A program made the position numbers and the translations under genes. A stretch of DNA of 11,729 nt from contig JAHHSH010000051.1 in assembly GCA_020025345.1 (NCBI GenBank), positions 1-11,729 on the forward strand, read 5' to 3'. The notes under the pieces were generated by a model, which did no database searches, had not been told where the DNA came from, and saw only the letters and a program-made list of their open reading frames with translations. Positions 1-6,468 of the stretch are shown here, piece by piece. Source of the DNA: Oscillospiraceae bacterium. GTDB lineage: Bacteria > Bacillota > Clostridia > Oscillospirales > Oscillospiraceae. Every line of letters begins with the position of its first letter. The first letter of the stretch is position 1.

Positions 1-56
1 CCGTCCACTCCCCAGGCACATGGCTTCCGGCATACGCTCTATTTCCATATTTGTGT

Positions 57-84
57 GGTGCATACGCACAGAATGTATTATAAT
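57..84 (+). promoter_or_regulatory. Possible promoter of the first PAP2 gene
   Basis: A perfect -10 hexamer TATAAT lies at 79-84, 18 bases before the ribosome site of the gene that starts at 118. The best -35 at acceptable distance is TGGTGC (57-62, 16-base spacer), which is poor, so the promoter may be weak or activator-dependent. The -10 sits inside a 10-bp palindrome TATTATAATA (76-85), so the same bases could also serve as a -10 on the minus strand. Confidence 0.4.
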
Positions 85-117
85 AGGCTCATATTGAAGG
101 AAAAGGAGACACTTCTC

Positions 118-612
118 GTGACCGAACAGAGATATCACGCCGTGCAGGCGTGGTTCCGGGCTCGTCCCGCCGCGCTGAAGGCGCTGCTATTAGGCAACAA
201 GCTCCTGTCCGCCGCCGTCTATATCGCCTATATCGGCATGGTCCTCTACCTGCTGCTAAAGGGGGATGCTCGGCTGTGGCGGGTCATCATCGTCCCCGCC
301 GTGGTTTTTCTGGGGGGCACGGCACTGCGCGCATGGCTCAACTTTCCCCGCCCCTACGAGGTCTATCACACGCCCTCCCTGGACAACAAGGATCGCGCGG
401 GACAATCCTTCCCCAGCCGCCATATGTTCAGCGCTTCGGTGCTGGCCGTATGCGCTTTCTGGCTCTGGCCGCCGCTGGGCTGGGCAATGCTTGGCATCGC
501 AGCCATTCTGGCGCCCCTCCGCGTACTGGTGGGCGTCCACTTCATCCGGGATGTGGTGGCCGGGGTCGTGCTGGGCGGCCTGCTGGGCTGGCTGGGCTTC
601 TTTGTGCTATGA
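118..612 (+). CDS. PAP2-family membrane phosphatase
   Basis: Predicted 164-residue integral membrane lipid phosphatase of the PAP2 superfamily, acting on lipid phosphates or pyrophosphates (substrate not determinable; phosphatidic acid, phosphatidylglycerol phosphate or undecaprenyl pyrophosphate are family examples). The three catalytic motifs are visible: R71-x6-R78-P79 (usually K in first position), P99-S-R-H102, and R135-x5-H141-x3-D145. Hydrophobic segments lie around residues 26-46, 54-69, 105-120, 122-140 and 146-163. The GTG at 118 is chosen because AAGGAG (103-108) lies 9 bases upstream. The in-frame ATG at 55 lies upstream of the likely -10 and has no ribosome site. The protein is short but has all active-site residues, so it is probably functional. 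It is monocistronic, ending at the palindromic terminator at 633-670. Confidence 0.88.
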   Translation: MTEQRYHAVQAWFRARPAALKALLLGNKLLSAAVYIAYIGMVLYLLLKGDARLWRVIIVPAVVFLGGTALRAWLNFPRPYEVYHTPSLDNKDRAGQSFPSRHMFSASVLAVCAFWLWPPLGWAMLGIAAILAPLRVLVGVHFIRDVVAGVVLGGLLGWLGFFVL

Positions 613-632
613 CGGCACCATGTGAACCAATA

Positions 633-670
633 AACAAGGCTTGCAAAGCAGCTGCTTTGCAAGCCTTGTT
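633..670. terminator. Bidirectional terminator, 38-bp perfect palindrome
   Basis: Two 19-base arms (633-651 and 652-670) are exactly complementary with no spacer between them. The element lies 20 bases after the PAP2 stop and 21 bases after the stop of the convergent rsmH-like gene. T-rich sequence follows on both strands (GTTGTGTTTCTTTCC on plus; TTGTTTATT on minus), which fits a shared intrinsic terminator, although neither U-tract is ideal. Confidence 0.75.
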
Positions 671-691
671 GTGTTTCTTTCCTTTTTCGTG

Positions 692-1744
692 TTACGCCTT
701 GATGGCCCAGCGCATTTTGGTGGAAGTGGCGCGGCTGTTGCTGCGGCATTCCTCCGCCGACGGACGGATCACATCCCGGGCTACCTCGCTGTAAACGCCC
801 TCGCGCTGCAGCTGTTTGAAGGACTTCTTTACCAGTCGATCCTCGCCGGAGTGGAATGTCAAAATTGCCGCCCGTCCGCCGGGCTTCAAAATCCCCGGCA
901 GCTTTTCAAGGAACTGGTAGAGCACCTCAAATTCGTGGTTGATATCGATTCGCAGCGCTTGGAAAGTTCGCTGACAGGACTTTTTGACTGCCATTTTCCG
1001 CTCTTTTTGCGGAATAATTTCCAGCGCCGTCTCTACCACATGGTACAGATCCTTCGTTGTCTCGATGGGAATACCGGCACTTCTCCGGCGGAACACCTCT
1101 GCCGTGATCTCCTCGGCGTAGGGCTCATCGGAATTTTCCACAAGCATCCCCACCAGCTCCTCCCGCGCCACGGTTTTCAGACGCTCCGCCGCGGAAATGC
1201 CGTGCTTTGGGTCCAGACGAAGATCCAGCGGCCCGTCATTTTTGAAGGAAAAGCCACGGGACGGATCGTCGATCTGCATGGACGAGACACCCAGATCCGC
1301 CAGCACGAAGTCAAACGGCCCCGCCTCGGCGGCTACCTGGTCGATATAGGCAAAGTTGATCAGCTTCACCGTCACATCCTCCGCCCCAAAACCCTTTTGT
1401 TCCAAGCGCGCCCGGGTCTTTTCCGACTCGATGGGGTCCACATCCAGTCCGTAGATGTGCCCTTGATGGTTCAGCTTTTGCAGCATGGCCAGCGTATGTC
1501 CGCCGTAGCCCAGCGTTGCGTCCAAGCCCTGCTGACCGGGCTGTATGTCGAGAAAGTCCAAAATCTCCCCGACCATGATGGAAATATGCATACCGGCAGG
1601 CGTATTACCCTTCTGCCGAATCTTTTCCACCGTATCGGCGTAGCGCTCCGGGTTCAGCTCTTTATATTTTTCGTTGAAATTGCGGGGGTGCGTCCCCTTA
1701 TAACGAACGCGGCGCTTATGCACCTGCGGATTCTTTTCATCCAT
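692..1744 (-). CDS. rsmH: RsmH-type 16S rRNA (cytosine-N4) methyltransferase, divergent form
   Basis: 350-residue class I SAM-dependent methyltransferase of the RsmH/MraW family. Canonical RsmH N4-methylates C1402 of 16S rRNA in the decoding centre. Seen: SAM-binding DATLGYGGH (75-83), acidic loop DVDP (101-104), LADLGVSSMQIDD (148-160), RGFSF (163-167), PLDLRLDP (172-179), CQRTFQALRIDIN (257-269), LTFHSGEDR (295-303), and a basic C-terminal NSRATSTKMRWA stretch (336-347). Oddities: the usual N-terminal HISVLL-like segment starts only near residue 53, after about 50 extra Lys/Arg-rich residues. HSGEDR replaces the common HSLEDR. Total length exceeds the usual ~310. No mraZ/ftsL/pbp neighbours are present, so it is outside the division cluster. 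It could be the only RsmH or a second paralogue with another target. The ATG at 1744 is supported by AAGGAG (1752-1757) 7 bases upstream. Confidence 0.88.
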   Translation of the reverse strand: MDEKNPQVHKRRVRYKGTHPRNFNEKYKELNPERYADTVEKIRQKGNTPAGMHISIMVGEILDFLDIQPGQQGLDATLGYGGHTLAMLQKLNHQGHIYGLDVDPIESEKTRARLEQKGFGAEDVTVKLINFAYIDQVAAEAGPFDFVLADLGVSSMQIDDPSRGFSFKNDGPLDLRLDPKHGISAAERLKTVAREELVGMLVENSDEPYAEEITAEVFRRRSAGIPIETTKDLYHVVETALEIIPQKERKMAVKKSCQRTFQALRIDINHEFEVLYQFLEKLPGILKPGGRAAILTFHSGEDRLVKKSFKQLQREGVYSEVARDVIRPSAEECRSNSRATSTKMRWAIKA

Positions 1745-1829
1745 GGATCTACTCCTTCCCTGCAGCAGATATTCAGAAATTCCCGGTTATGGTAATTCGC
1801 CAGAGTATTTTCCGTTTCCCTGCTCCCCC

Positions 1830-1858
1830 ATTATAAACGCGCCGCCAGCTTTTGACAA
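1830..1858 (-). promoter_or_regulatory. Sigma-70/SigA promoter of the rsmH-like gene
   Basis: Read on the minus strand: -35 TTGTCA (1853-1858, 5 of 6 consensus), a 17-base spacer, and -10 TATAAT (1830-1835, perfect). Transcription would begin near 1823, giving an untranslated leader of about 80 bases before the ATG at 1744. Confidence 0.75.
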
Positions 1859-2275
1859 GTATACTCTGGCACCCATAGGGCCGCATCCATCATGCCGAAA
1901 GCTGCCCCTCTTCCGTTTGTCGCCTTCCCCCACACACCAAGGAATGCGCAGCCTCACTGCATATTTTCACACCATTCATACACACCCCTGCGCCACTCCA
2001 CTTTCCTCCACTGCCCCCCAAACGCCCCTCCGGCAGGAAAACATGTCTCCGAGCGGAGGACACTTTAGAATTATTGTCCTCGATGTCCCAAAAACTTCAC
2101 TTTTGGTTGATTTTTTCGACTTTTATTGTGCTTTTTATGCCTTTTCCCTGATTTTTATTATAATAGCATGCGCAAAAAAAGAGGTATATTCATCAGCAAT
2201 CCGCTGTCATTTCTATTTTCCGATAATTTTTTCACTTTTTCCACACATATAGCCATGAAAGAGCCGCCTAACTTT
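1859..2275. other. Intergenic region without a supported gene
   Basis: Between the rsmH promoter and the cstA control region. The first half (about 1880-2040) is pyrimidine/C-rich on the plus strand. The second half (about 2090-2250) is rich in T and A tracts and may be curved. A plus-strand reading frame crosses it but overlaps the rsmH promoter, lacks a ribosome site and has low-complexity composition. An isolated TATAAT (2159-2164) lacks a recognisable -35 at 16-18 bases. The only clear structure is the set of complementary segments at 2044-2088, listed separately. Confidence 0.6.
2044..2088. repeat. Three-part complementary segments (alternative hairpins)
   Basis: GAGGACA (2056-2062) is exactly complementary to TGTCCTC (2075-2081) across a 12-base loop. 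It also overlaps a competing upstream hairpin formed by TGTCTCCG (2044-2051) and CGGAGGACA (2054-2062, one bulged G). A further TGTCC follows at 2084-2088. The two hairpins are mutually exclusive. No T-run follows on the plus strand. It could be a protein-binding site, a remnant regulatory RNA or chance. Confidence 0.35.
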
Positions 2276-2320
2276 GGTTAATATTAACCTTGAAGTCATT
2301 TCAAAACATGGTTAACATGG
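2276..2320. promoter_or_regulatory. Cluster of inverted repeats upstream of cstA (candidate operators)
   Basis: A 14-bp perfect palindrome GGTTAATATTAACC (2276-2289) abuts the interrupted inverted repeat TTGAAGTCATTTCAA (2290-2304). GTTAAC (2311-2316) follows within a direct repeat of ACATGG (2306-2311 and 2315-2320). The motif GGTTAA recurs at 2276 and 2310. The cluster ends about 45 bases upstream of the predicted cstA -35, a position suited to an activator. The regulator is unknown; no CcpA-type cre consensus with a central CG is seen. Confidence 0.45.
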
Positions 2321-2365
2321 GAATTGATAAGGGTTTTCTTTCGATTTGTCTGCTTTCCCGGCCCT

Positions 2366-2393
2366 TTGCAATGCATTTTTATTATGGTATACA
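2366..2393 (+). promoter_or_regulatory. Promoter of cstA
   Basis: -35 TTGCAA (2366-2371), a 16-base spacer, and -10 TATACA (2388-2393), preceded by TGG (2385-2387), which makes an extended -10. Transcription would begin near 2400, giving a leader of roughly 95 bases before the GTG start. The leader carries an 8-base direct repeat ACGGGAAA (2427-2434 and 2442-2449). Confidence 0.6.
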
Positions 2394-2461
2394 TCTATTA
2401 TGTACACGATGGGCGTGCATCTGCCAACGGGAAAATCCGACACGGGAAAGGAATCCTTGCA

Positions 2462-2497
2462 ATGCTATCACAATATGGAGAGGAGATTTTAACGTGA
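2462..2497 (+). CDS. Candidate 11-codon leader peptide overlapping the cstA start
   Basis: The reading frame ATG...TGA encodes MLSQYGEEILT. AAAGGA (2447-2452) lies 9 bases before its ATG, a good ribosome site. Its TGA (2495-2497) overlaps the cstA GTG (2494-2496) in a GTGA arrangement, the usual geometry of translational coupling. The frame also runs across the cstA ribosome site (2477-2485), so its translation could mask or open that site. There is no homology evidence. Short frames arise by chance, so it is a candidate only. Confidence 0.35.
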   Translation: MLSQYGEEILT

Positions 2498-3978
2498 TTA
2501 GCTTTTTCCTATGCTTGGCGTTTCTGATTGTCGGCTACTTCGTCTACGGTAAGATCGTAGAGAACACCTTTGGCCCCGACGACCGTGAAACTCCTGCTGT
2601 CAAAATCAACGACGGCGTTGACTATGTGGTGATGCCCCAGTGGAAGCTGTTCCTGGTACAGCTGCTGAACATCGCCGGCCTCGGTCCTATCTTCGGTGCT
2701 CTGCAGGGTGCTCTGTGGGGTCCTGTGGTGTTCCTGTGGATCACCTTCGGTACCATCTTCGCAGGTGCTGTCCATGACTACTTCTCCGGTATGATGAGTG
2801 AGCGTAACGACGGCGCTTCCATCTCTGAGATTTCCGGTATCTATCTGGGCGGCGTGATGAAGAACGTGATGCGTGTCTTCTCCGTGGTTCTGCTGATCAT
2901 GGTTGGTACCGTGTTCGCTGTCGGCCCTGCCGGTCTGATCGTCAAGCTGGTATCTGAGGCTGGTGCTACCGGCTTTGTCAGCACCGGTCTGTTCTGGCTG
3001 ATTCTGATCCTGGTGTACTACTTCATCGCTACCTTCCTGTCCGTTGACAAGATCATCGGTAAGATCTACCCCATCTTCGGTATCTGCCTGATCGTCATGG
3101 CTGTGGGCGTGGCAATCGGCGTGTTCACCAAGGCTGATTACGTCATTCCCGAGATCTGGGATAACTTCACCAATATGCACCCCAAGGGAACTCCCATCTG
3201 GGCCGGTATGTTCATTACCGTGGCCTGCGGTGCTATCTCCGGCTTCCACTCCACGCAGAGCCCCCTGATGGCTCGCTGCATGAAGAGCGAGAAGCAGGGT
3301 CACTTCGTTTTCTACGGTGCCATGGTTTGCGAGGGCGTCATCGCTCTGATCTGGGCTGCTGCCGGCTGCGCCATCTACGAGGTCACCGGTGGTCTGAACA
3401 CCGGTCTGCAGGAGGCTCTGGCTGCCGGTCAGTCCGCTGCTATCTATGATGTTTGCTCCAAGACCATGGGCGGCGTTGGTATCGCTCTGGCTATGCTGGG
3501 CGTTATTGCCTGCCCCATCACCTCCGGCGATACGGCATTCCGCAGCGCTCGTCTGGTGCTGGCCGACTGGTTCCACATGGAGCAGAAGGGCATGAAGAAC
3601 CGTCTGATCCTCTGCATCCCCGTGCTGGGCATCGGCGCTATTCTGGGCGTCGGCAATATGCTGGGCTTCATCGATTACGGTGTCATTTGGCGTTACTTCA
3701 GCTGGACCAACCAGACTCTGGCTATGATCGTGCTGTGGGCCGCTTCCATGTACCTGTACTATGAAAAGAAGAACTACTGGATCACCGCAGTGCCCGCTAC
3801 CTTCATGAGCGCTGTGTCCATGACCTACTTCTTCTCTGCTAAGGAGTGCCTGCACCTGTCCACCACCATCGCTTACCCCGTTGGTGTGATTCTGGCTGTT
3901 GTGTTCCTGGGCGTCTTCCTGTACGCTGTGAAGGTCCGTAAGCGCACGGAGCCTCATTACGATACTCTGCAGAAGTAA
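2494..3978 (+). CDS. cstA: CstA-family carbon-starvation transporter
   Basis: 494-residue polytopic inner-membrane protein of the CstA family. Characterised relatives (E. coli CstA, BtsT) take up pyruvate and are linked to peptide use in starvation. Seen: N-terminal membrane segment with GYFVYGK (14-20), family block from DYVVMPQW (43-50) to LNIAGLGPIFGAL (58-70) and GALWGP (72-77), loop HDYFSGMMSERNDG (94-107), and CPITSGDTAFRSARL (340-354). About a dozen hydrophobic segments follow throughout. It is the short clostridial type, lacking the C-terminal part of the ~700-residue E. coli protein. The GTG start at 2494 is chosen because GGAGAGGAG (2477-2485) lies 8 bases upstream and family homology begins at MISFFLC. 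The in-frame ATG at 2290 lies upstream of the promoter. Codon use is strongly biased (CTG, ATC, GGT, GCT), suggesting high expression. Substrate is inferred from family only. Confidence 0.93.
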   Translation: MISFFLCLAFLIVGYFVYGKIVENTFGPDDRETPAVKINDGVDYVVMPQWKLFLVQLLNIAGLGPIFGALQGALWGPVVFLWITFGTIFAGAVHDYFSGMMSERNDGASISEISGIYLGGVMKNVMRVFSVVLLIMVGTVFAVGPAGLIVKLVSEAGATGFVSTGLFWLILILVYYFIATFLSVDKIIGKIYPIFGICLIVMAVGVAIGVFTKADYVIPEIWDNFTNMHPKGTPIWAGMFITVACGAISGFHSTQSPLMARCMKSEKQGHFVFYGAMVCEGVIALIWAAAGCAIYEVTGGLNTGLQEALAAGQSAAIYDVCSKTMGGVGIALAMLGVIACPITSGDTAFRSARLVLADWFHMEQKGMKNRLILCIPVLGIGAILGVGNMLGFIDYGVIWRYFSWTNQTLAMIVLWAASMYLYYEKKNYWITAVPATFMSAVSMTYFFSAKECLHLSTTIAYPVGVILAVVFLGVFLYAVKVRKRTEPHYDTLQK

Positions 3979-3988
3979 AATATCCCCT

Positions 3989-4022
3989 AAACGGCGGGAG
4001 GAGTTCTTCTCCCGCCGTTTTT
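3989..4022 (+). terminator. Rho-independent terminator after cstA
   Basis: A 12-bp perfect stem (3989-4000 with 4009-4020), rich in GC (core CGGCGGGAG), has an 8-base loop and a T-run ending at 4022. It starts 11 bases after the cstA stop. The next gene begins only 21 bases further on without a visible promoter, so partial read-through is likely. Confidence 0.9.
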
Positions 4023-4043
4023 GGTAGTTTTGGAGGAAGAACA

Positions 4044-5042
4044 ATGTTTGCACCGATTCAGCTCGGCTCCGTTTCTTTGGATAAGGAGACCGTAAAACTT
4101 GATCGAAAGAAATGTCACCGTTTTGGGCCCTGCGGTGTTGGCGAAAAGGCGCTGTATCTCAATACCCTCTTTCTCGAGCGCCGTCTCTATCTGCCTTTGC
4201 AGTCTGTGCGCCGTGTTTTCAAGCGCGTCGCCATGTCCAAGGGCGGTTTCTCCGGCAAAGGTGTCTTTGGCACTATGCCCTATCTGGTCGTAGAATACGA
4301 TGACGGCCGGCAGACACAGTGCAACTTCAAGCACGAGGAGGACGTGGACCGTATGCTGGCCTATCTGGCCAAGGTTCTGCCCGATGTGCCTCTGCACAGT
4401 ACTGCGGCGGAGCGCCGTTTGCGCGAGCGCGACGAAAAAGAGGCCAAGCGTTATCTCGAGAAGCTGACCCCCGAGGCAGAGGCTGCCCGCCAGACGCTGG
4501 AAAAGGCCAAGGCGTTTTTGGATCAGGAGCCGGAGATCACCAATCGTCTGGCTGCTGCCGCTAAGGCCAAGCGTACCAACGAGCGCACCAATCCCGCCTA
4601 CAAGTGGGTGGCACTGGTCATCGTTATCGCCGGTATCATTGCCGCCGCCTTCGGCGTACAGAAGCTGTTTACCCACGACACCTCCGGCATCTACTTCACC
4701 CTGCTGGGTCTTGCCGGTATTCTGATGTTCTCCAGTGCACAGGTGCTGCCTACGGCGCGCAATAACCGCAAGGTCATCACCCAGGAGTGGGAGGCCGCAA
4801 AGGCTGCCATCTACAATCTGGTCGGTGATGACTTCCCCGTCCCCTACTGGTATGCCCACCCCATTGTGCTCCAGCGGATGATCCGCGTGCTGCGGGAGGG
4901 CCGTGCCCAAACCGTTGAGGAAGCACTCTCTGTGGTGAAAGAGGACCTCAAGGCCCTCACCGCCGACGTGCAGGTGGAGCAGGAGGAGTATGACGAAGTG
5001 GTCGTCATCAAGCCCATGTTCCTGCTGCAAGACTACCAATAA
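4044..5042 (+). CDS. Membrane protein of unknown function with a possible PH-like N-terminal domain
   Basis: 332 residues; I do not recognise a named family. Residues 1-110 alternate short beta-like stretches (ALYLNT, RRLYLPL, PYLVVEYDDG) and end in a helix EEDVDRMLAYLAKVL, compatible with a PH-like fold (inference). Residues 119-182 are a highly charged, probably coiled-coil helix. Two membrane segments (about 186-206 and 213-234) form a hairpin with a short loop. The 240-332 tail is soluble and ends in a distinctive segment: AHPIVLQRMIRVLREGRA (271-288), EEALSVVKEDLKAL (292-305), EYDEVVVIKPMFLLQDY (315-331). No signal peptide is seen, so both soluble parts probably face the cytoplasm. GGAGG (4032-4036) lies 7 bases before the ATG. 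It has no promoter of its own and probably depends on read-through from cstA. It is convergent with cyuA. Confidence 0.85.
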   Translation: MFAPIQLGSVSLDKETVKLDRKKCHRFGPCGVGEKALYLNTLFLERRLYLPLQSVRRVFKRVAMSKGGFSGKGVFGTMPYLVVEYDDGRQTQCNFKHEEDVDRMLAYLAKVLPDVPLHSTAAERRLRERDEKEAKRYLEKLTPEAEAARQTLEKAKAFLDQEPEITNRLAAAAKAKRTNERTNPAYKWVALVIVIAGIIAAAFGVQKLFTHDTSGIYFTLLGLAGILMFSSAQVLPTARNNRKVITQEWEAAKAAIYNLVGDDFPVPYWYAHPIVLQRMIRVLREGRAQTVEEALSVVKEDLKALTADVQVEQEEYDEVVVIKPMFLLQDYQ

Positions 5043-5049
5043 GTGCAAT

Positions 5050-5084
5050 AAAAACCTCTGGTTTCTTTGAAACCAGAGGTTTTT
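5050..5084. terminator. Bidirectional terminator (first of two)
   Basis: A perfect 16-bp stem (5050-5065 with 5069-5084) with a TTT loop. The outer arms are A5 and T5, so either strand yields a U-tailed hairpin. It begins 7 bases after the stop of the 332-residue gene and is well placed to terminate it. Confidence 0.9.
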
Positions 5085-5091
5085 CTCTGTC

Positions 5092-5123
5092 AAAAGCACC
5101 GCTGCATTCGCAGCGGTGCTTTT
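5092..5123. terminator. Bidirectional terminator (second of two)
   Basis: A perfect 14-bp stem (5092-5105 with 5110-5123) with a 4-base loop ATTC, a GC-rich core GCACCGCTGC and A4/T4 flanks. It begins 10 bases after the stop of the minus-strand cyuA gene and probably terminates it. It also backs up the neighbouring hairpin on the plus strand. Confidence 0.88.
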
Positions 5124-5133
5124 CTCTCAAATT

Positions 5134-6426
5134 TCAGCAGGACTGATCCTTGTCCATCATGATCTCCAGAATGGTCTGGTCGGTCTGCACCATGCCCGGT
5201 GCGCTGACACGCCCCATGTTGCGGATCACCTGCTCCGGCGTGGCGGCACAGATACCGTCGGTCTCCTGCAGGCATACATCCTGCATGGCCAGATACGCAC
5301 ACATCATGGCGGCGTTGGTGGCAGTTGCCAGCTTCAACGCGCATCCGATCTTGCCGCCGTCGCAGATCATGCCCGTCAGATTGCCGCTCATATTGATGAT
5401 GGCAGAGCCGATCTGCTTGTCGCTGCCGCCCAGCAGCCATGTCATAGCTGCCGAAGCTGCTGTCGCCGCAGAGACACCGCAGCCGCAAAGCGCAGACAGC
5501 TTGCCGGTAAAGAGCTTAATATAAACCGACAGCGTATGCGAAAGGGCCAGCGCCTTCTCTGTCTGCTCGCGGGTTGCCTTCACATGCTTGGCCATCTCCA
5601 CTACTGGGATAATCGCAGTCAATCCTTGATTGCCGCTGCCGGCACTGGACATAACGGCGCGGGGACAACCACTCATGCGTCCCTCCGCGCTGGAGGCCAC
5701 ACGCAGCACGGTGCGCGTCACCAGATTGTCGCCTACCAGACCGTTCTCCACTTGCTTCTTCAGTGCCGCAGTAATACCGATCCCCAAATGGTGCTCCAAG
5801 CCGTAGTCTGCCAGCGCGCTGTTCATCTCCTCGCCCTCCAGCATAAAGGCCAGTTCTTCTTCGGTACAGGACTCCACCAGTTCACGCATCTCCGAGACCG
5901 TCATATCCTTCAGTCGAGTGTGGATATCGTCTTCCTTACCCGGCACAAAGGGCTTTTCCAACAGCGTTTCTTGATTGCGGCGGGTAAAGACAATATTGGA
6001 GTGGGTGCCGCGGATCTCGCTGATGCCGATACCGGCCGTGGTAATGATCTCGGCGCGGGCGTAGAGCGCTGTCTCATCCCGCTTGATCATCACCACCACA
6101 TGGCGATCCTCTACCAGCCGGATGGATTTTTCAATGATCTCGTCATTGATATCCTCCAACAGCTCCAGCTTCTTCTCCGGATTGCGCAGATAGGTGCCCA
6201 GCGCAGCGGCGTATTTCAATCCCACACGGGGAAAGCCGGGGATTCCCACCGACATTCCGTTTTTGTAGATGCCGGGGTTCACTTCCACCTTTACGGACAC
6301 CACATCGCCGCCAATCGCGTGATAGGCGTCGGCTGCAGCCAGCGCAACACACACCGGCTCCGTACATCCCAGCGCAGGAACCACGTCCTGACGCAGCATC
6401 GTCAGCAATTCTTGTTTCGTGATCAT
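5134..6426 (-). CDS. cyuA: L-cysteine desulfidase, CyuA/CdsA (UPF0597) type
   Basis: 430-residue cytoplasmic enzyme related to E. coli CyuA (YhaM), archaeal CdsA and the alpha part of iron-sulfur L-serine dehydratases. The family splits L-cysteine to H2S, ammonia and pyruvate through an oxygen-labile [4Fe-4S] cluster. Seen: family hallmark PALGCTEP (17-24; C21), Gly-rich SGCPRAVMSSAGSGNQG (252-268), CGCG (314-317), and ICDGGKIGCALK (354-365; C355, C362). The conserved cysteines fit cluster ligands. The ATG at 6426 is chosen over the in-frame ATG at 6468: GAGG (6434-6437) lies 7 bases upstream of it, and the longer start lies next to the -10 region. The gene is divergent from ridA, which handles the 2-aminoacrylate such enzymes release. 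Some databases label this family L-serine ammonia-lyase; cysteine is the likelier substrate. Confidence 0.88.
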   Translation of the reverse strand: MITKQELLTMLRQDVVPALGCTEPVCVALAAADAYHAIGGDVVSVKVEVNPGIYKNGMSVGIPGFPRVGLKYAAALGTYLRNPEKKLELLEDINDEIIEKSIRLVEDRHVVVMIKRDETALYARAEIITTAGIGISEIRGTHSNIVFTRRNQETLLEKPFVPGKEDDIHTRLKDMTVSEMRELVESCTEEELAFMLEGEEMNSALADYGLEHHLGIGITAALKKQVENGLVGDNLVTRTVLRVASSAEGRMSGCPRAVMSSAGSGNQGLTAIIPVVEMAKHVKATREQTEKALALSHTLSVYIKLFTGKLSALCGCGVSAATAASAAMTWLLGGSDKQIGSAIINMSGNLTGMICDGGKIGCALKLATATNAAMMCAYLAMQDVCLQETDGICAATPEQVIRNMGRVSAPGMVQTDQTILEIMMDKDQSC

Positions 6427-6468
6427 ATGGTTTCCTCTTTTCTCCGTTTGCGGTATTTTGTTACCCAT

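Noticed and set aside
1..21. Possible start of a minus-strand gene (ATG at 21) running off the left edge
   Set aside because: Only seven codons are visible with a weak GGAA upstream; a gene cannot be supported.
641..1795. 384-codon plus-strand frame opposite rsmH
   Set aside because: It begins inside the palindromic terminator, has no domain, and the minus strand shows all RsmH motifs, a ribosome site and a promoter.
1890..1979. 29-codon minus-strand frame (starting MNGVKICSE) between rsmH and cstA
   Set aside because: Only a weak AGGGG precedes it, no promoter or homology is evident, and such frames are common by chance.
1743..2252. 169-codon plus-strand frame in the long intergenic region
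   Set aside because: No ribosome site, begins within the rsmH start and overlaps its promoter. Composition is proline/serine-rich, then phenylalanine/isoleucine-rich, as expected from C-rich and T-rich noncoding DNA.
2276..2304. Catabolite-repression (CcpA cre) site upstream of cstA
   Set aside because: The inverted repeats lack the central CG and the TGNAANCG core of the cre consensus, so I describe them only as operator-like repeats.
2409..2492. 27-codon frame ending one base before the cstA start
   Set aside because: No ribosome site before its ATG, and it overlaps the better-supported 11-codon frame in a different phase.
2509..4053. 514-codon open frame on the minus strand, antisense to cstA
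   Set aside because: It mirrors cstA codon for codon; strong codon bias in cstA removes stop codons from the opposite frame. The product is rich in D/H/Q/G low-complexity sequence with no domain, and the plus-strand protein is an unmistakable CstA.
3987..5099. 370-codon minus-strand frame opposite the unrecognised 332-residue gene
   Set aside because: The plus frame has a proper ribosome site, membrane segments and flanking terminators in the right orientation. The minus frame starts inside a terminator hairpin and has no visible domain.
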